A stretch of DNA of 9,099 nucleotides from JBBIOU01 sp037443205 (GTDB lineage Bacteria; Bacteroidota; Bacteroidia; Flavobacteriales_D; UBA2798). A program made the position numbers and the translations under genes. Below, piece by piece: positions 1 through 5,730 of the stretch. The stretch lies in NCBI GenBank assembly GCA_037443205.1, contig JBBIOU010000041.1, positions 1 through 9,099 on the forward strand, in the 5' to 3' direction. Numbering within the stretch: position 1 is the stretch's first letter; each line of letters opens with the position of its first letter. Below the pieces are notes generated by a model. The model did not search any database. It worked only from the letters and a program-made list of their open reading frames with translations, and was not told the DNA's origin.

Positions 1-16
1 TACTCGCAGCATTGCG

Positions 17-65
17 ACCCAAAGAGTGATTTCCTTGCTGCACGCTGCGGAACTTCTCTTTGGGT
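17..65. repeat. Perfect 10-bp inverted repeat with 29-nt spacer
   Basis: ACCCAAAGAG at 17-26 is exactly complementary to CTCTTTGGGT at 56-65. The spacer has further short complementary stretches: TTCC at 31-34 with GGAA at 49-52, and CGCAGC at 5-10 with GCTGCG at 44-49, so alternative folds are possible. There is no open frame of note here. It sits immediately left of a dispersed intergenic repeat copy (71-113) and may be part of the same element. I cannot assign a function. Confidence 0.55.
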
Positions 66-70
66 GCCCC

Positions 71-113
71 GCATTCCGCTTCGTAAATTACATACCATGA
101 AAATAGGCCGGGT
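71..113 (+). repeat. Dispersed intergenic repeat, copy A
   Basis: This 43-nt stretch aligns without gaps to 5455-5497 at 35 of 43 positions. The shared blocks are GCATTCC, AAATTACAT, AAATAGG and CGGGT. Both copies lie outside genes and both are followed by hairpin-forming sequence. A shorter, weaker third copy is at 166-185. I infer a dispersed non-coding repeat family, possibly of the REP-like palindromic type. No transposase is present in the window. Confidence 0.6.
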
Positions 114-140
114 ATATAACGTAATAACAACTTTACAACT

Positions 141-162
141 AACCCCGATGGCAATCAGGGTT
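141..162 (-). other. Hairpin downstream of the thiolase/small-protein operon
   Basis: Arms at 141-149 (AACCCCGAT) and 154-162 (ATCAGGGTT) flank the 4-nt loop GGCA. Read as a minus-strand transcript, all nine positions pair, one as a G-U wobble. Read as a plus-strand transcript there is a C-A mismatch. The hairpin lies 54 nt beyond the stop codon of the small minus-strand gene, so it could be a 3' end structure for that operon. No U-tract follows it, so a canonical intrinsic terminator is not supported. Confidence 0.4.
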
Positions 163-165
163 AAA

Positions 166-185
166 AAATTGCCTACCATGAAATG
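166..185 (+). repeat. Partial third copy of the intergenic repeat
   Basis: This stretch matches 85-104 of copy A at 16 of 20 positions, including the shared block TACCATGAAA, and lies in the same orientation 81 nt downstream. It is short and AT-rich, so chance similarity is possible. Its location beside copy A and another hairpin makes a degenerate repeat unit plausible. Confidence 0.35.
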
Positions 186-216
186 CAAAGTAAAATATAG
201 AAGGGTAATAACTGTT

Positions 217-411
217 CTAATTATTATCTTTTTTACATTGTTCTTCGGGTTTTGCACCGCAAACGCTGCAAGCTATACCTTCTTCGCGCAGCATAGGGTT
301 ATTACCTGCACAGGTACCGGCAAATTTACCGTCTTTTTTTACCCATATCTTAACGGCAATGCCTGCTATAGCCAAAGCAAGCAAGCCAATAGTTATAAGC
401 ACAAGTTTCAT
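217..411 (-). CDS. Small cysteine-containing membrane protein (64 aa)
   Basis: This encodes a 64-residue protein with one N-terminal hydrophobic segment (about residues 2-24), followed by a short polar tail that begins KDGKFAGTC. The tail has four cysteines at 34, 48, 51 and 59. The C48-x2-C51 pair suggests a metal knuckle or redox pair, but neither is shown. I recognise it as resembling short proteins in many Bacteroidota genomes that are annotated only as membrane or secreted proteins, of unknown function. I chose the ATG at 411-409, because the longer frame would need a TTG at 432 that lies inside the thiolase coding region. With this start the gene begins 4 nt after the thiolase stop, so co-transcription and translational coupling are likely. 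The tail probably faces the periplasm if the helix is a signal anchor; its topology is not determined. Confidence 0.75.
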   Translation of the reverse strand: MKLVLITIGLLALAIAGIAVKIWVKKDGKFAGTCAGNNPMLREEGIACSVCGAKPEEQCKKDNN

Positions 412-415
412 AACA

Positions 416-1597
416 TTAGTTGATATTCTCAATTATCATAGCACTGGCACCACCTCCTCCGTTGCATATACCTGCTGCACCGTATTTGCCGTTGTTTTGT
501 TTTAAAACATTAATCAGCGTAACAATAATTCTGCAACCCGAACTACCCAGCGGATGACCCAATGCTACAGCACCTCCGTTAACATCAACTTTATCAGGAT
601 CTAATCCTAACTCTTTAATATTTGCCAAACCAACCACAGAAAAAGCCTGATTCAATTCCCAAAAACTGATGTCGTTTGTTTTAAGTCCGGCTTTGTGCAG
701 CGCTTTGGGCAGAGCTACCGAAGGAGCAGTAGTAAACCACTCGGGAGTTTGTTCGGCATCGGCAAAGCTTATTATTTTAGCCAAAGGTTTTATGCCTAGT
801 TTTTCGGCTTTTTCTTTGCTCATTAAAATTACGGCACTGGCCCCGTCATTTAAGGTTGAAGCATTGGCTGCAGTTACTGTTCCGTCTTTTTGAAATACCG
901 GATTTAAGGCAGGTATTTTGTCTAACTTTACGTTGGTATATTCTTCGTCTTTTGAAACTATAACAGGATCTCCTTTACGCTGAGGCACCGACACCGGTAT
1001 TACTTCGTTGTTGAATTTTCCCGAATCCCATGCGGCCGCAGCGCGTCTATATGATTCGATAGCAAATTGGTCTTGCTCCTGGCGGGATATATTTTTTTCT
1101 TTGGCACAAAGTTCGGCACAATTACCCATGTGCTGGCGGTTGTAAACATCGGTTAATCCGTCATAAACCATACCATCAATTAATTTGGCATCTCCCAGAC
1201 GAAATCCGTTGCGTGAACCGGGTAAGTAATGCGGTACCTGACTCATATTTTCCATGCCTCCTGCTACAACCACATCATTTTCGCCAAGCATAATGCTTTG
1301 CGCGCCAAGTGCAATAGATTTCATACCCGATGCACATACTTTATTTACAGTAGTACAAATTACCGAGTCGGGTAATCCTGCAAACTTTGCTGCCTGCCGG
1401 GCAGGTGCTTGTCCTAAGCCTGCCTGCAGCACATTACCCATATAAACTTCTTGTACTTCTTTGGCATCTAAATTTATTTTTTGCAAGGCTCCTTTAATTG
1501 CTGCCGCACCCAGTTGTGTAGCAGAAACGGTTGCTAATGCGCCATTAAAACTTCCCATGGGAGTACGCACAGCCGAAACTATAAATACTTCTTTCAT
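416..1597 (-). CDS. Acetyl-CoA C-acetyltransferase (thiolase)
   Basis: This 393-residue protein has the normal length for the thiolase family. It condenses two acetyl-CoA to acetoacetyl-CoA or runs the reverse thiolysis, in the cytoplasm. The nucleophilic cysteine is Cys88 in NKVCASGMKS. His348 lies in GHPLGSSG and the second catalytic cysteine is Cys378 in CNGGGG. The fourth motif, usually NEAF, reads NQAF at 316-319; the Asn that orders the catalytic water is kept. The N-terminus VFIVSAVRTPMGSF is typical of the family, which supports the ATG at 1597. Sequence alone does not separate a short-chain biosynthetic enzyme (AtoB/PhaA-like) from a broader beta-ketothiolase. No other beta-oxidation or polyhydroxybutyrate gene is nearby. 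The small membrane protein follows after 4 nt. The upstream hydrolase gene ends 49 nt before this start, and that gap holds a promoter-like motif. Confidence 0.93.
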   Translation of the reverse strand: MKEVFIVSAVRTPMGSFNGALATVSATQLGAAAIKGALQKINLDAKEVQEVYMGNVLQAGLGQAPARQAAKFAGLPDSVICTTVNKVCASGMKSIALGAQSIMLGENDVVVAGGMENMSQVPHYLPGSRNGFRLGDAKLIDGMVYDGLTDVYNRQHMGNCAELCAKEKNISRQEQDQFAIESYRRAAAAWDSGKFNNEVIPVSVPQRKGDPVIVSKDEEYTNVKLDKIPALNPVFQKDGTVTAANASTLNDGASAVILMSKEKAEKLGIKPLAKIISFADAEQTPEWFTTAPSVALPKALHKAGLKTNDISFWELNQAFSVVGLANIKELGLDPDKVDVNGGAVALGHPLGSSGCRIIVTLINVLKQNNGKYGAAGICNGGGGASAMIIENIN

Positions 1598-1613
1598 CGC
1601 GTTGTTATTTTTT

Positions 1614-1629
1614 TTTCGTTACGAAAGTA
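1614..1629 (-). promoter_or_regulatory. Candidate promoter -7 element and overlapping palindrome before the thiolase
   Basis: On the minus strand TACTTTCG occupies 1629-1622, one base from the Bacteroidota -7 consensus TAnnTTTG and 24 nt upstream of the thiolase ATG. It overlaps a 13-bp palindrome, TTTCGT-T-ACGAAA at 1614-1626, which could be a repressor site. No convincing -33 TTG is visible at the expected distance, so the thiolase may instead be read through from the hydrolase gene. Confidence 0.35.
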
Positions 1630-1646
1630 GCAAAAATCTTTCTTTG

Positions 1647-2399
1647 TTATTGTCTTTTAACAGAGAATAACCAGGATAATAATTCTTTTTCTTTAAATCC
1701 TTTTATCCACGCTGCATGATTAGTATTTTCATATATCGTAAGTATGTGTTTATTGGGATTATTTTGTGAAATTTTATGATAAAAATTCAGGGTATGCCTA
1801 AGCCCCACGGTGGCATCTTTTTTACCGTGCATGAGCCAAAAAATTGTTTGGATGTGCTGATTTACTCCTGTAGGTGCTCCTCCACCGCTAATAGCTATTG
1901 CTGCTGCAAACTTTGTAGGATTTCGGCAAACTATATCTGTTATACCAAATGCTCCCATAGATATTCCCATCAAATAAATGCGATTGACATCAATATTAAA
2001 TTGATTGATAATACTATCTGTTACCTGCAATAAAATTTGTTGAACCAGAGGACATGAATCTGTAAAACTTAATATTTGCTCGTGCTTGTTGTAATAGCTC
2101 CAGGTGTAGTTAACAGGTATTTGCGGAGCTAATAAATAGCAATTATATTTTGAAAGTTTTAAAGAATCGGGCAACCAATTATTGAGATGATGCATTTGTT
2201 TTTTATTATCTTGCCCACATTCGCCCTTGCCGTGTAAAAAAATGATTAAGGGGTATTTTTGGGTGGTGTTTTCTTGGGGAGTAAAATCAAACAATTTAAA
2301 ATTTAGATTCAAACTATCACTTAGCTTGTAGCTGAAATGATGCGTGTTTGCAAAAACATTTGTTTGTATTAACACAAAAATAAGTATGGCGTATCGCAT
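1647..2399 (-). CDS. Exported alpha/beta-hydrolase (esterase/peptidase-like)
   Basis: This 250-residue protein has a short hydrophobic signal peptide (about residues 1-18, ending NVFA) and an alpha/beta-hydrolase core. The oxyanion-hole motif is HGKGECG at 56-62. The nucleophile elbow is GISMG with Ser147, the acid is probably Asp195 in HGKKDATV, and the base is His228 in NTNHAAW. The layout resembles the small secreted esterases related to phospholipase/carboxylesterase and to proteins annotated as predicted peptidases. The substrate cannot be read from the sequence; an ester of a polysaccharide or lipid is plausible. I took the ATG at 2399, because the frame extends upstream only to a TTG at 2423, and the ATG gives a clean signal peptide. 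The gene is divergent from the lipid kinase gene and ends 49 nt before the thiolase start. Confidence 0.8.
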   Translation of the reverse strand: MRYAILIFVLIQTNVFANTHHFSYKLSDSLNLNFKLFDFTPQENTTQKYPLIIFLHGKGECGQDNKKQMHHLNNWLPDSLKLSKYNCYLLAPQIPVNYTWSYYNKHEQILSFTDSCPLVQQILLQVTDSIINQFNIDVNRIYLMGISMGAFGITDIVCRNPTKFAAAIAISGGGAPTGVNQHIQTIFWLMHGKKDATVGLRHTLNFYHKISQNNPNKHILTIYENTNHAAWIKGFKEKELLSWLFSVKRQ

Positions 2400-2449
2400 A
2401 AACAAGTGCCGAATGATTATCAAAATTCATGCAATGTATTTATAATTTG

Positions 2450-2457
2450 TAGCTTTG
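2450..2457 (+). promoter_or_regulatory. Candidate -7 element (TAGCTTTG) for the lipid kinase gene
   Basis: TAGCTTTG matches the Bacteroidota -7 consensus TAnnTTTG exactly and ends 21 nt before the ATG at 2479. It lies in the 79-nt gap between two divergent genes, where a promoter is required. No clear -33 TTG is found at the usual 17-23 nt spacing, so this is a partial match. Confidence 0.45.
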
Positions 2458-2478
2458 TTTCAAGCATGAGATTTTTTA

Positions 2479-3357
2479 ATGTCGGATAAAAAAAAGGTAT
2501 TATTTATTATTAACCCGCGGTCCGGGCATGGTAAAGGCGCTAAAACAAGCACTTTTATCAAACAACACATTGACAATGAGCGCATAGAATACGAAATACA
2601 ATATACCAAATATGCAAAGCATGCAAAACAATTAAGTGCGCAATATAAAAATGATTGCGATGCCATTGTGGCAGTTGGTGGTGATGGTTCAGTACATGAG
2701 GTGGGTTGCGAACTGATAGGTACAAAAACAGCTTTGGGAATCATTCCGGTTGGTTCGGGTAATGGTATTGCGCGGCATTTTAATATTTCGTTAAAGACCT
2801 CGCAGGCTATAAAAACAATTAATCATTTTAAGCCCAATTATATGGATACAGGTATGGTAAATGAGCATAAATTTATCGGTTTTTGCGGCTTTGGGTTTGA
2901 TGCACATATAGCCAAATGTTTTACCGGCAGACAAAAAAGAGGTTTTTGGGGTTATGCAAAAATTGTTGCCGCTGAATATAAAAAATTTGATAATACTACG
3001 ACACAAATAAGCCTAAACGGCAAGAGTCAAAGTATAGATTATTTTATACTTAATGTATTTAATATTAATCAATACGGAAATAATTTAATTATCAGTCCCA
3101 CCTCCAATGCAAACGATGCGCATTTTGAGCTGATAGCCATTCGTAAAATACCTTTTTGGAAAATATTGGCAAACTGGCATAAATTTACACAAGGTAAAAT
3201 CCAACACATTAAAGAATACAAGTGCATTAAGTTCTCCGGAGCTATAGAAATAGATTTAAAAAACAGCGATTTACAAATAGATGGCGAATATTTGGGTACT
3301 GTAAGCGGAAAACAAAATGTAAAAATCAACCCAAACTCGTTAAAAATACTTATTTAA
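2479..3357 (+). CDS. Diacylglycerol kinase-like lipid kinase (YegS/DgkB/BmrU type)
   Basis: This 292-residue soluble protein has the diacylglycerol kinase catalytic fold. Its N-terminal strand and phosphate-contacting loop read INPRSGHGKG (residues 11-20). The nucleotide-binding GGDG is at 67-70, followed by SVHEV. The next motif, PVGSGNGIARH at 90-100, corresponds to the PxGTxNDxAR motif of the family; Asp after Asn is replaced by Gly. FGFDAH at 138-143 and the C-terminal IDGE at 267-270 complete the set. The family transfers ATP phosphate to diacylglycerol or another lipid at the inner membrane face. The true lipid here is not determinable: phosphatidylglycerol and sphingoid-base kinases share the fold, and some Bacteroidota make sphingolipids. 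The start is the ATG at 2479, and no membrane segment is present. The T9SS cargo gene follows after 59 nt on the same strand. Confidence 0.88.
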   Translation: MSDKKKVLFIINPRSGHGKGAKTSTFIKQHIDNERIEYEIQYTKYAKHAKQLSAQYKNDCDAIVAVGGDGSVHEVGCELIGTKTALGIIPVGSGNGIARHFNISLKTSQAIKTINHFKPNYMDTGMVNEHKFIGFCGFGFDAHIAKCFTGRQKRGFWGYAKIVAAEYKKFDNTTTQISLNGKSQSIDYFILNVFNINQYGNNLIISPTSNANDAHFELIAIRKIPFWKILANWHKFTQGKIQHIKEYKCIKFSGAIEIDLKNSDLQIDGEYLGTVSGKQNVKINPNSLKILI

Positions 3358-3383
3358 CCGATGTCATGCAACTATATTTTATG

Positions 3384-3391
3384 TAAATTCG
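3384..3391 (+). promoter_or_regulatory. Weak -7-like element before the T9SS cargo gene
   Basis: TAAATTCG differs at one base from TAnnTTTG and ends 25 nt before the ATG at 3417, a suitable distance. In such AT-rich DNA a one-mismatch hit is expected fairly often, and no clear -33 element accompanies it. Read-through from the lipid kinase gene 59 nt upstream is an equal alternative. Confidence 0.25.
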
Positions 3392-3416
3392 TCAAGTCAA
3401 TATAAAATTTTGCATA

Positions 3417-5378
3417 ATGAAAAAAATCTTATTAATCATTTTTGTATTAGTAGTTAATACAGAATTATTTGCAACCCACGTAGTAGGTGGTAATTTTGTT
3501 ATTACCCAAACCGGTCCGAATACATTTAACATAGTTTGCAGGTTTTACAGAGATTGCGGTGCAGGCAATGCAGCTATGCCTACCAGCCTATCGGTAGGAG
3601 TTTATGATAAAGTAACCAATGCATTGGTGCAAAATTTAACTATGACGAATCCGGTTATAACCAATATTGCCTTGGGGGATGCCTGTTATACCCCAACCGG
3701 AATATGCGTACAGGAAGGCTTATTTACATTAACCAATGTAAACATTCCTAATAATCCCAACGGTTATTATCTGCAAACGCAGGTTTATGCCCGAAACGGA
3801 ATTATCTTAAACATTCAAAATCCGGGAAGTACCGGTATGTCTTTTTATGCCGAAATACCCGATCCTGCCATACCCGGCATGAATTCCAGTCCTGATTTCG
3901 GACCCTATCCCAGTGATGGTTATTTATGTATAAGCAATACCAAACTTATTAATTTTAATGTTACCGACCCTGATGGAGATTCTTTGGTATATTCATTAGT
4001 AACACCTTTAGCTTCGGTAGGTACCGGTAATTTAACCCAACCCGGCCCTTACCCTGATGTTACCTGGCAAGCACCTTACAGCCTGGCAGATATTGTAGGC
4101 GGAACACCCGTAATGTCTATAAACCCGGTTACCGGCACTATTACCGCTGCCCCCTCCGTACTTGGAACATTTGTGTTTGCCGTTAGAGTTGAAGAATACA
4201 GAAACGGCATTAAAATAGGCGAAGTAAGAAGAGACGTTCAATACCGTTCATTAAATTGCACTGTTGATTCTCCTCCGCAATTTATCAACCAACAATCTGT
4301 GATTAATGTATATGTTGATCAAAATGCCTGCTTCGACATCTTAGCCTTAGATACTGATGGACAAGACACCATTTATTTAGATGTATCATCACCTGATATT
4401 AATATTGCTCAAAGTTTTATACCGCCAACCAACAACGGTAATGGTACATATACTTACAACAATTTTCAGGGCAGTGGTAATTTAACCGTTAATCATTTTG
4501 TGCAAAACGGAACCAATTTTGAAGGGGTGGGACAAATTCCTATGCGCTTTTGTTTTACGCCCACCTGCCAGGATGTGAACGAAACCTTTTCTTTGAGTTT
4601 AATATCTTATTCATTGGGATGTGCCGGCTCAGATACAGTACAAACGAATGTTACTATTAATGTTGTGGGTACTCAACCCCAAATAAACCTTAATATTCCT
4701 GATACCGTATCGGTAACTTATGGTGATCAGCTTTGCTTCGAATTGTTTGCGTCTGATACTATTAATGTAAACGACACCTTGTTTATTCATCCTTATGGAT
4801 CAAATTTTGACTATTTAGGCACTTACGTGGCACCAAGCAGCATTTTAATTAATAACCAAACACAATATTATTACACCAATTTTATGAGTACTGACACTGT
4901 TTGGCTGACAAATTACAGTTATAACAACGGAATTGTAGGTGCTATGGTAAATGTTCCCGTAAGATATTGTATGGTAGCCGACTGTGATGACGTATTTCAG
5001 GAAAGATATGTATTAAATTACATGGCATATTCAACCTCGTGCGGATCTGACACTGTATATAAAAATCCTACCGTGCTTGTAGATCCTCCTGTATCACAAT
5101 TGGAAACCATTCCAAATGTGTTTTCGCCCAATAACGATGGGGTAAACGATTATTTTAAAATTGCCGGTATTTCTGATCCTTGTCTGGATTCAGTAACCGT
5201 TAGCATATACAATCGTTGGGGACACAAAGTGTTTGAAAGCAATAACATAAATTTTGAATGGGACGGAAAAAATAAAAATGGTAAACCCATGAGCGATGGT
5301 GTTTACTTTGTTATTATAGATGGTATTTATGCCGGTAATAATATTAAACGCCAGTATCCGCTGACTTTAATACGATAA
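3417..5378 (+). CDS. Secreted T9SS cargo protein with type B C-terminal sorting domain
   Basis: This encodes 653 residues. A signal peptide (about 1-19, ending ELFA) precedes THVVGGNF, an opening I associate with large Bacteroidota surface proteins. Residues 20-281 are beta-rich, with an acidic loop DPDGDSL at 184-190 that resembles a calcium-binding turn and cysteines at 41, 47, 90, 97, 171 and 281. Two homologous domains follow, about 287-418 and 421-556. Each has four cysteines in matching places: 305/379/384/402 and 440/518/523/542. Residues 565-653 form the gliding-motility type CTD: PNVFSPNNDGVND, then YNRWGHKVFES, WDGKNKNGK, DGVYF, ending PLTLIR. This domain directs export across the outer membrane by the type IX system, usually with surface attachment or release. 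The binding target or role is unknown; adhesion is a guess from the domain style. The ATG at 3417 gives a clean signal peptide. Confidence 0.9.
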   Translation: MKKILLIIFVLVVNTELFATHVVGGNFVITQTGPNTFNIVCRFYRDCGAGNAAMPTSLSVGVYDKVTNALVQNLTMTNPVITNIALGDACYTPTGICVQEGLFTLTNVNIPNNPNGYYLQTQVYARNGIILNIQNPGSTGMSFYAEIPDPAIPGMNSSPDFGPYPSDGYLCISNTKLINFNVTDPDGDSLVYSLVTPLASVGTGNLTQPGPYPDVTWQAPYSLADIVGGTPVMSINPVTGTITAAPSVLGTFVFAVRVEEYRNGIKIGEVRRDVQYRSLNCTVDSPPQFINQQSVINVYVDQNACFDILALDTDGQDTIYLDVSSPDINIAQSFIPPTNNGNGTYTYNNFQGSGNLTVNHFVQNGTNFEGVGQIPMRFCFTPTCQDVNETFSLSLISYSLGCAGSDTVQTNVTINVVGTQPQINLNIPDTVSVTYGDQLCFELFASDTINVNDTLFIHPYGSNFDYLGTYVAPSSILINNQTQYYYTNFMSTDTVWLTNYSYNNGIVGAMVNVPVRYCMVADCDDVFQERYVLNYMAYSTSCGSDTVYKNPTVLVDPPVSQLETIPNVFSPNNDGVNDYFKIAGISDPCLDSVTVSIYNRWGHKVFESNNINFEWDGKNKNGKPMSDGVYFVIIDGIYAGNNIKRQYPLTLIR

Positions 5379-5384
5379 ACCCAA

Positions 5385-5408
5385 ATTACGCATCTGAAAA
5401 TGCGTAAT
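5385..5408 (+). other. 9-bp hairpin just after the T9SS cargo stop codon
   Basis: ATTACGCAT at 5385-5393 pairs perfectly with ATGCGTAAT at 5400-5408 across the 6-nt loop CTGAAA. It begins 6 nt after the cargo gene's TAA. Its left arm and flank (5378-5393) match the left arm of the larger hairpin at 5501-5516 in 14 of 16 positions, so the two are probably related. It may end or stabilise the cargo mRNA, but no U-tract follows. Confidence 0.5.
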
Positions 5409-5454
5409 CTATGGATAAGCACGTAAATAAAACTTACCTTTCTTTCTTGATCAA

Positions 5455-5497
5455 GCATTCCTCATCGCAAATTACATTCTATATAAATAGGTCGGGT
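5455..5497 (+). repeat. Dispersed intergenic repeat, copy B
   Basis: This is the ungapped counterpart of 71-113, with 35 of 43 positions identical and in the same orientation. It runs directly into the 21-bp hairpin that starts at 5496. Copy A is also followed by a hairpin with AACCC/GGGTT arm ends, so a conserved box plus a more variable hairpin may form the full repeat unit. Confidence 0.6.
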
Positions 5498-5541
5498 TTT
5501 AACCCGCATTACGCATTAGTATGCGTAATGTGGGTTAAAGC
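5496..5541 (+). other. 21-bp hairpin attached to repeat copy B
   Basis: Arms at 5496-5516 and 5521-5541 flank the 4-nt loop TAGT. In a plus-strand transcript all 21 positions pair, two of them as G-U wobbles (5497 with 5540, and 5506 with 5531). In the minus-strand transcript those two positions become A-C mismatches. The stem therefore fits best as RNA in the direction of the T9SS cargo gene, whose stop is about 120 nt upstream. It could be a terminator-like or mRNA-stabilising structure. The sequence after it is not T-rich. Confidence 0.6.
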
Positions 5542-5730
5542 GCATCAGGCACACACAAATGCGGGCGTGCGAATTGCGTGAATAATAACCTTAGCAAATG
5601 TTGTAAATACAAATTACTTTTCATTCTTAATCTCACCCGAGGGCATATAGCTCAATTACCATGTATTTTATACTCAGCCTGACTTTAATCGAATGTTTAA
5701 AAGATCTAATCCCTGATGCTGCTTATAGCT

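Larger units (their letters stand above)
5379..5730. other. Convergent intergenic region with hairpins and a repeat
   Basis: This 352-nt stretch separates the 3' ends of the T9SS cargo gene (plus) and the lipoprotein gene (minus). It contains a 9-bp hairpin directly after the cargo stop, intergenic repeat copy B, and a 21-bp hairpin, each listed separately. From about 5545 to 5730 I see no gene, RNA gene or strong structure. No T-rich run follows either hairpin, so classical intrinsic terminators are not visible, although both convergent operons must end here. Confidence 0.7.

Noticed and set aside
64..423. A 119-residue plus-strand open frame
   Set aside because: It starts inside the intergenic repeat and then runs antisense over the conserved small membrane protein. 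Its composition is unconvincing, and the recurring peptide pieces (HTMK, PTMK) come from the repeated non-coding DNA.
412..432. TTG start that would lengthen the small membrane protein by 7 residues
   Set aside because: It would overlap the thiolase 3' end, and the ATG at 411 gives a membrane helix right at the N-terminus and tight spacing to the thiolase stop.
2400..2423. TTG start that would lengthen the alpha/beta-hydrolase by 8 residues
   Set aside because: The ATG at 2399 gives a standard signal peptide without the additional MIIIRHLF stretch.
5361..5689. An 11-base identity (CTGACTTTAAT) between the cargo gene's 3' end and 5679-5689
   Set aside because: It is short and AT-rich. Flanking sequence does not continue the match in any frame that would restore a second sorting domain, so chance is the simplest explanation.
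5641..5712. tRNA-like start, GGGCATATAGCTCAATT
   Set aside because: The beginning resembles a tRNA acceptor and D-arm, but there is no GAGC to close the D-stem, no TTCGAAT T-loop in place and no TATGCCC to pair with the acceptor strand.
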